Shown: positions 15,754 to 23,977 of the stretch, piece by piece | Layout: the number at the start of each line of letters is the position of its first letter | How positions within the stretch are numbered: the first letter of the stretch is position 1 | NCBI RefSeq assembly: GCF_021083185.1 | Contig: NZ_JAIGQB010000003.1 | Span: forward strand, 62,001 to 126,000 | Origin: Nocardioides furvisabuli | GTDB lineage: Bacteria > Actinomycetota > Actinomycetes > Propionibacteriales > Nocardioidaceae | Direction of reading: 5' to 3' | Length of the DNA: 64,000 bases | The notes under the pieces: model-generated | Database searches by the model: none | What the model was told of the DNA's origin: nothing | What the model saw: the letters and a program-made list of their open reading frames with translations, nothing else | Program-made: the position numbers and the translations under genes

Positions 15754-16553
15754 CGCAGCCTCCCCAGCTCCTCGTGGAGCCCGGGCAGTGTGGCCGCGAG
15801 GCCTTCCTGCGCGTGCCGCAGCCGCTCCTCGTCGAGCTCGCCGGACCACTCGTCCATGAAGGTCTTCTTGAACTCCAGGGCCAGCACGCACCCGACCCGG
15901 GGATAGCGGTCGTGCACCCACCACGCGAGATTGCGGCCCTCGAAGGCGACGTTCTCGCGGGCGTCGAGGGGACCGCAGCCGAGCGAGGCGTCGCGCAGGT
16001 CGCCCATGAAGCGCTCCACCAGCGGACCGAAGAGGTCGTGGTCGAGGCTGCCGGTGCCGACGTTGACCTCGGGGTTGTCCGACGCCGGCGCGGGCGGGGC
16101 GCCGGCACCGTCGCGGCGGTGGTTGTAGGAGTGCACGTCGAGGAGCACGAACGGACCCCGCTCGGCCAGCGCGTCGAGCCGCGGCGCGAGGGCGTCGTAG
16201 AAGGCGTCGTACGTCTCGAGGCTGCCCTCGAACAGCTCGTCGGACAGCACGCCGTCGCGCCACACCTCCAGGCCCCAGCAGTCCTCGGGCCGGCGGTAGA
16301 CCGCTTCGCGCCGAGGGCGGTTGAGGTCGGCCTCGAAGCGCGATCGAGTGGTCACCACCCGGTCGGGCACGACCGCGGCGATGCGGTCGGTGTGGGGGTC
16401 CTCCTCGCGGAACCGCTCGGTCTCGTCGAGCACCATCGCCGCGGCGATGTCCGGGCGCAGCTCGTGCCCGGCGTGCACCGAGGTCGCCACCACGGGCCCG
16501 CTCCAGTCTCCGACGAACGCGACGGCGTCCGACGTCCCTCCCGAGGTCGTCAT
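15750..16553 (-). CDS. N-formylglutamate amidohydrolase family protein
   Basis: A 267-residue zinc amidohydrolase-like protein. Recognisable stretches are VVATSVHAGHELRPDIAAAM (metal site His), RFEADLNRPRREAVYR, PFVLLDVHSYNHRRDGAG and a C-terminal ALEFKKTFMDEWSGELDEE. HutG-type enzymes hydrolyse N-formyl-L-glutamate in histidine breakdown, but no hut genes are nearby. The coupling to a QEGLA peptidase and an ATP-grasp ligase suggests another amide substrate. The ATG at 16553 was chosen for its AGG-containing leader and the family N-terminus. It is the first gene of the trio, divergent from a sirtuin. Confidence 0.83.
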   Translation of the reverse strand: MTTSGGTSDAVAFVGDWSGPVVATSVHAGHELRPDIAAAMVLDETERFREEDPHTDRIAAVVPDRVVTTRSRFEADLNRPRREAVYRRPEDCWGLEVWRDGVLSDELFEGSLETYDAFYDALAPRLDALAERGPFVLLDVHSYNHRRDGAGAPPAPASDNPEVNVGTGSLDHDLFGPLVERFMGDLRDASLGCGPLDARENVAFEGRNLAWWVHDRYPRVGCVLALEFKKTFMDEWSGELDEERLRHAQEGLAATLPGLHEELGRLR

Positions 16554-16633
16554 GGTCGCCTGTCTACCGGAGTCCCGGGCCACGGTGCACACCTCGCGCC
16601 CCCCTAGGGGTGGGGGCTGGTAGTAATGGACGG

Positions 16634-17311
16634 GTGCGCGTCGTGGTCCTCACCGGTGCCGGCATCTCCGCCGAGAGCGGGTTGTCGACCTTCCGCGACT
16701 CCGGCGGGCTGTGGGAGGGCCACGACCCGATGCAGGTGGCCACCCCCGAGGCGTACGCCGACGACCCCGGGCTCGTGCAGCGCTTCTACGACGAGCGGCG
16801 CGCGGCGCTCCCGAGGGTCCGCCCCAACGCGGCCCATCACGCGCTCGTGCGACTCGAGGACGCGCTCGGCGACGACCTGCTCGTCGTCACCCAGAACGTC
16901 GACGACCTCCACGAGCGGGCCGGGTCGCGGCGGGTGCACCACATCCACGGTCGGCTGCGCTCGGCGTGGTGCACGACCTGCGACGCGCGCCACGGGTGGG
17001 ACGGGCCGCTGCGCCACGAGCCACCGTGCCCGACCTGCGAGGAGGCCACGCTGCGACCCGACATCGTCTGGTTCGGCGAGATCCCCTACGGCATGGACGT
17101 GGTGGAGCAGGCGCTGTGGGACTGCGACCTCTTCGTCTCCATCGGCACCTCCGGCGTCGTCTACCCCGCCGCGGCCTTCGTGCACTGGGCGCGCGGCGCG
17201 ACCCTCGAGCTCAACCTCGAGCCGAGCGCGGGCGCCACGGACTTCGCGGAGTCGCGCCACGGTCCGGCCACCCGTCTGGTCCCCGCGTGGGTGGACGAGC
17301 TGCTCGTCTGA
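16634..17311 (+). CDS. Sir2-family NAD-dependent protein deacylase (sirtuin)
   Basis: A 225-residue sirtuin. It has VVLTGAGISAESGLSTFRDS (NAD binding), VTQNVDDLHERAGS, the catalytic His in HHIHGRL, zinc-binding Cys pairs in WCTTCDARHG and PCPTCEEATL, then RPDIVWFGEIPYGMD and SIGTSGVVYPAA. The pattern is that of the class III bacterial CobB-type deacylases, removing acyl groups from lysines. I chose the GTG at 16634 because homologues begin just before VVVLTGAG and TAGTAA lies 7 bases upstream, giving a leaderless start. The frame is open from 16610. Confidence 0.92.
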   Translation: MRVVVLTGAGISAESGLSTFRDSGGLWEGHDPMQVATPEAYADDPGLVQRFYDERRAALPRVRPNAAHHALVRLEDALGDDLLVVTQNVDDLHERAGSRRVHHIHGRLRSAWCTTCDARHGWDGPLRHEPPCPTCEEATLRPDIVWFGEIPYGMDVVEQALWDCDLFVSIGTSGVVYPAAAFVHWARGATLELNLEPSAGATDFAESRHGPATRLVPAWVDELLV

Positions 17312-17394
17312 CCTCCCCCGGGGACTTGGTCAGTTCGCCTGCGCACGACGCTGCCGCGTGATGTGATCGATCGGCTCGTCACCAGGGAGACATC

Positions 17395-18192
17395 ATGCGC
17401 AGGATCCGGCTCCACCAGGTCGTCGTCGCGCTGTCCGTGGCGTGCGTCGCCACCGGGTGCAGCGTCTACGACGACCTGACCACCTCCGACTTCGCCAAGC
17501 AGGACGGCGACGCGATCGTCGCCGCTGCCAGCGAGGCGATGCTGGACGTGCAGAGCATGCGCATCACCGGGCAGGCGCGCTCGAGGGGCAACCAGTTCTT
17601 CATCGACCTCCGGCTGGACCGTGAGGACAACTGCACCGGGACGGTCCGACTCGGTGGCAGCAACATCGACATCCGCCGGGTGGGCGACCGCGTCTGGCTC
17701 AAGGGGGAGTCCGGTGCCTACAACCGGTTGAGCAGCACCCCGCTGCCCCGCCACCTCCTCGAGAAGCTGAGCACGACCTGGGTGCTCTTCGAGGACGACA
17801 AGGAGATGCGCAGGCTCTGCGACCTCGAGGACCTGCTCCGTTCCTTCGAGGTCGTCGACCTCGTCGAGTCCGACGGGAGTCGCGGCCAGGGCCAGGGCGA
17901 GGGCAAGGGCGCGGGCAAGGGCAAGGGCCGGGGCCGCGCGGACGACCTCTCCGGCGACGTGCCGACCACCGCGGGTGACGAGACCAGCGAGGACGGACAG
18001 AAGGTGGTCCGGCTCAGCGGAAGCCCCGGGGGCCAGCACGAGGAGCTGGCCTGGGTGCGCAGCGAGGCCCCGCACCACGTCGTACGCCTCGAGTCGACCT
18101 CGACCCAGGACGGCGGGGCGATCGCGTTCTCGGAGTTCGACGAGGAGTTCGAGGTCGCGGTCCCCGAGGACGAGGACGTCATGCGCCCCTAG
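17395..18192 (+). CDS. Secreted lipoprotein, LppX/LprAFG-like
   Basis: A 265-residue lipoprotein with an N-terminal signal and lipobox ending at Cys22 (ACVATGC). The body, with SMRITGQARSRGNQFFIDLR, GNVRLGG-like strands and RVGDRVWLKGES, resembles the actinobacterial LppX/LprAFG fold that carries lipids, but similarity is weak. An odd Gly/Lys/Arg low-complexity segment of about 18 residues (near 164-181) interrupts it, followed by an acidic tail. GGGAG lies upstream of the ATG. Its stop TAG forms CTAG with the opposite-strand histidine kinase stop. Confidence 0.7.
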   Translation: MRRIRLHQVVVALSVACVATGCSVYDDLTTSDFAKQDGDAIVAAASEAMLDVQSMRITGQARSRGNQFFIDLRLDREDNCTGTVRLGGSNIDIRRVGDRVWLKGESGAYNRLSSTPLPRHLLEKLSTTWVLFEDDKEMRRLCDLEDLLRSFEVVDLVESDGSRGQGQGEGKGAGKGKGRGRADDLSGDVPTTAGDETSEDGQKVVRLSGSPGGQHEELAWVRSEAPHHVVRLESTSTQDGGAIAFSEFDEEFEVAVPEDEDVMRP

Positions 18193-20030
18193 TCGCCGGT
18201 GCGCCAGCTCGCCGCGCCGCGCGGCGTGGGGGTGCGGGGCGTGGGCTCAGGCGACAGCGGGCGGAAGTGCAGGCGTACGGCCGTGCCGCGCCCGAGCGTC
18301 GAGTCGACGTCCACGGATCCACCGTGGCGCTGCATGATCTCGCGCACGATGCCCAGGCCCAGACCGGTCCCGGGACGCAGCAACGCCTCCTCGTTGGTGG
18401 AGCGGAAGAGCGGCGTGAAGAGCGTGGCCTGGTCGGCCTCGGAGATGCCGATGCCCTCGTCCTTGCACACGAACGACAGGCCGCCGTCGGCGCGGCGTTC
18501 GATGCCGAGCCAGATCTCGTCACCCTGGTCGGAGTACTTCACGGCGTTGTCGACCAGGTTGGTGATCGCACTGGCGATCTCGCGCGGATCGGCGAGCACG
18601 ACGGCCTCGCGGGTGTCACCGACCAGGTGGAGCATGATGCCGCGGCGCTCGGCCACGGCCGTCATCGACGCCAGCGTCTCCTCCACGATCGGCAGCAGGT
18701 CGATGCGCCGCATCGAGGGCGGGTGCTGCGGGTCGCTGACCCGCGACAGCATCCCCAGGCCCTGGAGCAGGTCGCCGAGCCGATCGCTCCCGCGCAGGAT
18801 CGCCTGCGCCCGCCGGCGGTCGCGCTCGTCGACGAAGTCGCTGGTCGCCAGGAACTCCGCGTTGGCGGAGATGACCGTCATCGGGTTGTTGATCTCGTGG
18901 GTGAGCTCGCGCAGGAAGCGGTGTCGCGACTCCTCGAGGTCGCGCAGCTCGGTCAGCAGCCGGCGCTCGCGCTGGGTGGCGTACGCGTTGGCGATGGCGC
19001 GGCCCAGGTCGTGGCCGAGCTCGAGCACGGCGACGCCCTCGCCGTCGGTCCAGCGCCGCGACCCGGTGCGGCGCGCGCACATCAGCATGCCGAGCACCTC
19101 GTCGTCGACCCCGACCGGCGCGACGACGACCGCCTCGAACCCGGCGGCGTTCAGTGCGTTGCTGAACCACGGCGCGTAGGTGTCCAGCTCGGCGTCGCCC
19201 CACACGCTCTCGGGCTCGATGACGAGCACGTACTGGCCTTCCCACGCCCGCGCCGCGGCTGCGTCGAGGGCGCGACGCACCTCGGGCGCCATCTGGAGGC
19301 CGAGGCTGTCGAGGACGTCGGTGTCCTGGTCGATGAAGACGCGGATCTCGAGCTCGTCGACCGACAGCGCACCCAGGAGGGTCGAGCGGGCCTCGCGCAG
19401 GAGGTGTCCGACGTCGTGGCGCGCGGGATCCGACCGGGCCAGGCGGCGCGTGGCATGGATGACGCGCATGTGGTCGGCGTACTCCTCGCGCTCGATGGCG
19501 GTCAGCACCGAGTTGAGCGTCATCGACAGCTCGTCGGAGATCTCCAGGAGCCGCTCCTTGTCGGGACGGCGCCCGTCGACGGGGACGTCGAGGTAGACCA
19601 GGGCGCGCAGGTCGCCACGCTCGTCGAGGATGCGGGCGACCAGCATGTCCATCGGGTGCCAGTCGCCCACCTCGCCCGTGACCGGGATGTCGGGGATGAC
19701 GATGACGCCGTCCATCTCGTCGCGCATCTCGTCGGAGAAGCTCTCCTCGGGGACCCAGATGAAGAGCCCGAACGGCTCACCCGCGGCGAAGATCTGCTGC
19801 ATGTCGGACAGCCGGGATGCGGTGCCGAGGCGAACCTCGGCGTTGGTGAGGTCGCCGTAGATGGCGACGAACTCCAGCAGGCCCTTGGGGCGGACGACCT
19901 CGATCGCGCACACGCGGAAGCCGGCACGGGTGGCGGCGTCGCGGGCGAGGGCGTGCATCAGCGCACGCGCACGCGCGTTGCCCCAGCTCAGGTCGCGCGT
20001 CCTGCGCTCACCCGACCCACCCTTGTCCAT
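18189..20030 (-). CDS. GAF-type soluble sensor histidine kinase
   Basis: A 613-residue histidine kinase with no evident membrane segment. The N-terminal 180 residues (WGNARARALMHALARDAATR, VVRPKGLLEFVAIYGD) match the neighbouring kinase and form a shared unrecognised sensor region. A GAF-like part (about 200-340) follows. HisKA has phosphoacceptor His378 in FLRELTHEINNPMTVISANA. The catalytic domain has NLVDNAVKYSDQG (N box), DEGIGISEADQA (G1) and GTGLGLGIVREIM (G2). No response regulator is adjacent. It may have arisen by tandem duplication with the gene upstream. Confidence 0.88.
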   Translation of the reverse strand: MDKGGSGERRTRDLSWGNARARALMHALARDAATRAGFRVCAIEVVRPKGLLEFVAIYGDLTNAEVRLGTASRLSDMQQIFAAGEPFGLFIWVPEESFSDEMRDEMDGVIVIPDIPVTGEVGDWHPMDMLVARILDERGDLRALVYLDVPVDGRRPDKERLLEISDELSMTLNSVLTAIEREEYADHMRVIHATRRLARSDPARHDVGHLLREARSTLLGALSVDELEIRVFIDQDTDVLDSLGLQMAPEVRRALDAAAARAWEGQYVLVIEPESVWGDAELDTYAPWFSNALNAAGFEAVVVAPVGVDDEVLGMLMCARRTGSRRWTDGEGVAVLELGHDLGRAIANAYATQRERRLLTELRDLEESRHRFLRELTHEINNPMTVISANAEFLATSDFVDERDRRRAQAILRGSDRLGDLLQGLGMLSRVSDPQHPPSMRRIDLLPIVEETLASMTAVAERRGIMLHLVGDTREAVVLADPREIASAITNLVDNAVKYSDQGDEIWLGIERRADGGLSFVCKDEGIGISEADQATLFTPLFRSTNEEALLRPGTGLGLGIVREIMQRHGGSVDVDSTLGRGTAVRLHFRPLSPEPTPRTPTPRGAASWRTGD

Positions 20031-20135
20031 GACCCACTCGCCCTCCCACCCACCATGGGGATGGTAGGCGGGCGACGGTGACTCCGGAAGTTTTTGCGCA
20101 GGTCTTGACCTTCGGTGTCCGACATCCCACGGCCC

Positions 20136-21908
20136 TCACCGCTCGCGCTGGTCGGCCTCCGCCGGGAGCCACACCGCGAAGGTCGTGCCCTCCCCCAGCA
20201 CCGACTCGACCTCGACGGTGCCGTGGTGGCCGGTGACGACCCGCTCGGTGATCGCCAGGCCCAGGCCGGTGCCGGGGCGCCGGCGCGCCTCGGGCCGTGA
20301 CGAGCGGAAGAAGGGGGTGAAGACGTCCCCGAGCTCGGCCTCGGCGATGCCGATGCCGGTGTCGGCACACGTGAGGCGTACGCCGTCGCGCCCGCCGACG
20401 ACGTCCGGCGCCAGTCGTACGTCGACGCGGCCGCCCGCGGGGGTGTACTTCAAGGCGTTGGAGAGCAGGTTGGTCACCAGCCTCTGCAGGCCGGCCAGCT
20501 CGCCCTCGACGACGAGGCCGCCGATGATGTGGGTGTGCATCTCCAGGCCGCCCAGGGCCGCGGTCGGCGCAAGGAACTGGCAGCTCTCACCCACCATCGC
20601 GGAGAGGTCCACCGGCGCCCGGGAGGTGGACCGCTCGGGGTCGCTGACAGTGGCGAGCGCCATCAGGTCCTCGATCATGTCCTCGATCCGCCGCGCGGCG
20701 CGGTCCATCGCCTGCACGGACTCCGCGCGCTCGTCCTCGTCGGGCTCGAGGGTCAACAGCTCCAGGTTGGTCCACAGCACGCTCACCGGGTTGCGCAGCT
20801 CGTGGGCCAGCGTCATGACCATGTCGCGGCGGTAGTCGTTGGTGGCGCGGAGCTCGGCATTGAGGGCGCGCTCGCGCTCCATGAGCCGGGCCTCGAGCAG
20901 CAGCCGGGCGATGTCGGCGGCCACGACGCTGGCGGCCATGATCTCGGAGGCGATCCACCGCGGCGAGTCGGGCGCACGGCCCATCGCCAAGGTGCCGAGG
21001 TAGTCGTCGCCGGCGCCGATGGGCACCAGCAGTCCCGAACCGAGCCCGTGGGTGTCCAGCAGCCGGGTGAGCGAGGGCGGGGTCTCGATGGACTCCTCCT
21101 GCATGCTCCACGTCAGCTGCCGCTCGACGACGACGTGGCCGCGCCGTCGCCACTGGCGCCGCATCAGCTCGGTCACCTCGCCGCGGTCGGCCTCGAGCTC
21201 GGCGATGACGGTGGCCTCCGAGATCACGTCGACTGTCGCGACGTCCATCGCCTCCACCATCGCCTCCGACAGCGCCGCGAGGAGCTCCTCCTCACCCAGA
21301 CCTGGACGCACGTTCTCGATGGCGCGACGCGCCTGGGTGACCATGCGCACCTGCTCGCCGTAGAGCTCGCGCTCCACGATGCTGATCACGGCCTCGAAGA
21401 GCACGCCCGCCTCGACGTTGATCGCCTCGACGCTCTCGGGCGTCGGTCGCAGGCCGGACAGGGGCTCGTCGAGGTAGAGCATGCCGCGCAGCTCGCCGTC
21501 CTCGTTGAGGAGCATCCGCACCATCTGGTCGTCGGGGTCCCACCCGTCGGGCAGGTCGGACGCAGGCGCGTCGGGCTTGTGGCCGTACTCGTCCAGCCAC
21601 GCTCGCGTCTCGTCGTCGAGCCGCTCGCTCGGGATGTGGCGCCAACCAGCGATCTCATCGCCGAGGTGATGGATGTGGTTGAGCTCGAGGGGGGACGCCT
21701 TGCCGAGCATCGTGTCGCGAGCGGCATCGTCCCCGGCGATGGCCACGAACTCGAGGAAGCCGTCGGAGCGGAGCGCCTCGATCGCGACGACCTTGTGGGC
21801 GGTGCGGGCGGCGACGTCCTCCGCGATGGCGTGCAGGACCGCGCGCTGGGCGTCGTTCCCCCACGCGCGTCCTCGCGGGCGTACGAATGCCCCGTTGTCT
21901 TCCCTCAC
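20136..21908 (-). CDS. GAF-type soluble sensor histidine kinase (paralogue)
   Basis: A 590-residue paralogue of the downstream kinase. The N-terminus (RAWGNDAQRAVLHAIAEDVA, ALRSDGFLEFVAIAGD) aligns with that gene. A GAF-like region follows (GLGSGLLVPIGAGDDYLGTL). HisKA has His369 in MTLAHELRNPVSVLWTNLEL. The ATPase domain has NLLSNALKYTPAGGR, ADTGIGIAEAELG and GTGLGLAITERVV. There are no membrane spans, so a cytosolic signal is expected. A 105-base gap separates the two kinases, so they may be co-transcribed. The divergent gene is an acyl-CoA dehydrogenase. Confidence 0.88.
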   Translation of the reverse strand: MREDNGAFVRPRGRAWGNDAQRAVLHAIAEDVAARTAHKVVAIEALRSDGFLEFVAIAGDDAARDTMLGKASPLELNHIHHLGDEIAGWRHIPSERLDDETRAWLDEYGHKPDAPASDLPDGWDPDDQMVRMLLNEDGELRGMLYLDEPLSGLRPTPESVEAINVEAGVLFEAVISIVERELYGEQVRMVTQARRAIENVRPGLGEEELLAALSEAMVEAMDVATVDVISEATVIAELEADRGEVTELMRRQWRRRGHVVVERQLTWSMQEESIETPPSLTRLLDTHGLGSGLLVPIGAGDDYLGTLAMGRAPDSPRWIASEIMAASVVAADIARLLLEARLMERERALNAELRATNDYRRDMVMTLAHELRNPVSVLWTNLELLTLEPDEDERAESVQAMDRAARRIEDMIEDLMALATVSDPERSTSRAPVDLSAMVGESCQFLAPTAALGGLEMHTHIIGGLVVEGELAGLQRLVTNLLSNALKYTPAGGRVDVRLAPDVVGGRDGVRLTCADTGIGIAEAELGDVFTPFFRSSRPEARRRPGTGLGLAITERVVTGHHGTVEVESVLGEGTTFAVWLPAEADQRER

Positions 21909-22011
21909 GTGCTGCTCCCGCTCCCCTACGAGCCAGTGAGGGAGACGTTACGCGCGTGGTGGCGCCTTTGGCAGCAAGTTGCGATGTTCGGCGCCTGAGG
22001 TGACCCGCGGG

Positions 22012-22017
22012 TAACAT
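22012..22017 (+). promoter_or_regulatory. Leaderless -10 box of the acyl-CoA dehydrogenase gene
   Basis: TAACAT lies exactly 7 bases before the ATG at 22025, so transcription would start at or next to the initiation codon. This TANNNT-N7-start layout is common for actinobacterial leaderless mRNAs. There is no Shine-Dalgarno. Confidence 0.5.
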
Positions 22018-22024
22018 AGGCCGC

Positions 22025-23170
22025 ATGAAGCGTGAGATCTACGACGAGGACCACGAGGCCTTCCGCGCCTCGGTCAAGCAGTTCCTGGACCGCGAGGTCG
22101 CCCCGCACCTGGAGGCGTACGCCGACAACCACGGCCTGGACCGCGCCTTCTGGACCGCGGCCGGCAAGCAGGGCTTCCTCGGCCTGGAGATCCCCGACGA
22201 GTTCGGTGGCTCCGAGGCGGGCGACTACCGCTTCAACGCGGTGCTCACCGAGGAGCTGGCCAAGGTCAACATGACCCTGCCGAGCTGCGTGGGGATCCAC
22301 GCCGACATCACCGTCCCCTACCTGGTGCACCTCACCGACGACGAGCAGAAGGCGCGTTGGCTGCCCGGCTGCGCGTCGGGCGAGATCGTCACCGCCATCG
22401 GCATGACCGAGCCCGGCGGCGGCTCCGACCTGGCCAACCTCAAGACCACGGCGGTCCGCGACGGCGACGACTGGATCCTCAACGGGTCCAAGACCTTCAT
22501 CACCAACGGCGGGTCGGCCGACATCGTGCTGGTCGCGGCGCGCACCAGCCCGGAGAAGAAGGCCAAGGGCATCTCGCTGTTCGCCGTCGACACCACGCTC
22601 GAGGGCTTCAGCGTCGGTCGCGTGCTCGACAAGGTCGGCCAGGACGAGTCCGACACCGCGGAGCTCGCCTTCGACGACGTGCGCGTGAGCAACGACGACC
22701 TGGTCGGCCCGCTCGACACCGGTTTCATCTCGATGATGCAGTTCCTGCCGCAGGAGCGCCTCGGCTCGGCGATCACCAACCTCGCCCACGCCAAGCAGAT
22801 CCTCGAGGAGACCGTCCAGTACGCGAAGGACCGCCAGGCCTTCGGCCAGCCGATCGGCTCCTTCCAGAACACCCAGTTCCTGCTCGCCGACCTCGTCACG
22901 CGCGTCGACGTCACCCAGGCCTTCGTGGACCAGTGCGTCATCGCGCACACCAAGCAGGAGCTGACGCCGGTCGACGCGGCGAAGGCGAAGTGGTGGACCT
23001 CGCAGGTCCAGAACGACGTCCTCGACCACTGCGTGCAGGTCCACGGCGGCTACGGCTACATGAACGAGTACCGCGTGGCCCGCGCGTGGCGCGACGCCCG
23101 CGTGACGAAGATCTGGGCCGGGTCCAACGAGATCATGAAGATGCTGATCGGACGCGACCTGGGGCTCTGA
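22025..23170 (+). CDS. Acyl-CoA dehydrogenase
   Basis: A 381-residue FAD-dependent acyl-CoA dehydrogenase of normal length. It introduces the alpha-beta double bond in fatty acid or amino-acid-derived acyl-CoAs. Visible features are TAIGMTEPGGGSDLANLKTT (FAD/substrate loop), KTFITNGGSADIVLVAART, FLPQERLGSAITNLAHAKQI, QVHGGYGYMNEYRVARAWRD and KIWAGSNEIMKMLIGRDLGL. Its sequence is closest in feel to long-chain-type members, but chain length cannot be assigned. It is followed 53 bases later by a VIT-family gene. Confidence 0.93.
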   Translation: MKREIYDEDHEAFRASVKQFLDREVAPHLEAYADNHGLDRAFWTAAGKQGFLGLEIPDEFGGSEAGDYRFNAVLTEELAKVNMTLPSCVGIHADITVPYLVHLTDDEQKARWLPGCASGEIVTAIGMTEPGGGSDLANLKTTAVRDGDDWILNGSKTFITNGGSADIVLVAARTSPEKKAKGISLFAVDTTLEGFSVGRVLDKVGQDESDTAELAFDDVRVSNDDLVGPLDTGFISMMQFLPQERLGSAITNLAHAKQILEETVQYAKDRQAFGQPIGSFQNTQFLLADLVTRVDVTQAFVDQCVIAHTKQELTPVDAAKAKWWTSQVQNDVLDHCVQVHGGYGYMNEYRVARAWRDARVTKIWAGSNEIMKMLIGRDLGL

Positions 23171-23223
23171 GCACAGCCTCACCTTCGTTGCGCGGCCCCG
23201 GTCGCGAGGCGAGGATCGCAGGC

Positions 23224-23958
23224 GTGAGCCTCGAGATCGGAACGGACGAAGAGCCCCAGCACTTCCACGACGACATGGGCGACCACGTCGGCGCGCGGCT
23301 GAACTGGCTGCGCGCCGCGGTGCTGGGCGCGAACGACGGCATCGTGTCGACCGCCGGGGTCGTGATGGGCGTCGCGGGCGCCACCGACGACAGCGGCGCG
23401 ATCGTGATCGCGGGCATCGCCGCCCTGACCGCCGGCGCGCTCAGCATGGGCACCGGCGAGTACGTCTCGGTCAGCACCCAGCGCGACTCCGAGAAGGCGC
23501 TCCTCGCCCTCGAGGCGCGCGAGCTCGAGCGGATGCCGGAGACCGAGCAGTCCGAGCTGGCCCGGATGTACGAGGACAAGGGTCTCTCGCGCGCGACCGC
23601 CGAGCGGGTCGCCGCGGAGCTGACCGAGAAGGACGCGCTGCGCGCCCACGCCGACATCGAGTTCGGCATCGACCCCGACAACCTGACCAACCCGTGGCAC
23701 GCGGCCTGGGCCTCGATGATCGCGTTCACCATCGGCGCGCTGCTGCCGCTGCTGGTCGTGGCCTTCGTCCCCGACGGCGTACGCATCCTGGTGACCGTGC
23801 TCAGCGTCGTCGCCGCGCTCGCGCTGACCGGCTTCGTCAGCGCGCGGATCGGCTACAGCCCGCGCCTGCCTGCGGTGGTCCGCAACGTGTCGGGCGGCCT
23901 GCTCGCGATGGGCGTGACCTACGCGATCGGCATGCTCGCCGGCACGCAGCTGGGCTGA
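23224..23958 (+). CDS. VIT1/CCC1-family transporter
   Basis: A 244-residue membrane protein of the vacuolar iron transporter family, which moves Fe2+ or Mn2+. The N-terminal pair of helices contains RAAVLGANDGIVSTAGVVMG and LTAGALSMGTGEYVSVSTQR, the family hallmarks. A soluble charged cytoplasmic loop (about 85-150, ELERMPETEQSELARMYEDK) with many Glu residues probably binds metal. Three C-terminal hydrophobic segments end GVTYAIGMLAGTQLG. The GTG at 23224 follows a GAGG motif. Metal specificity is not evident. Confidence 0.88.
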   Translation: MSLEIGTDEEPQHFHDDMGDHVGARLNWLRAAVLGANDGIVSTAGVVMGVAGATDDSGAIVIAGIAALTAGALSMGTGEYVSVSTQRDSEKALLALEARELERMPETEQSELARMYEDKGLSRATAERVAAELTEKDALRAHADIEFGIDPDNLTNPWHAAWASMIAFTIGALLPLLVVAFVPDGVRILVTVLSVVAALALTGFVSARIGYSPRLPAVVRNVSGGLLAMGVTYAIGMLAGTQLG

Positions 23959-23977
23959 CGCCCCGGACCGTACGCCG

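Noticed and set aside
20053..20066. Short inverted repeat ACCAT-GGGG-ATGGT upstream of the kinase at 20030
   Set aside because: Five-base arms in a GC-rich window are expected by chance and no regulator or promoter geometry supports it.
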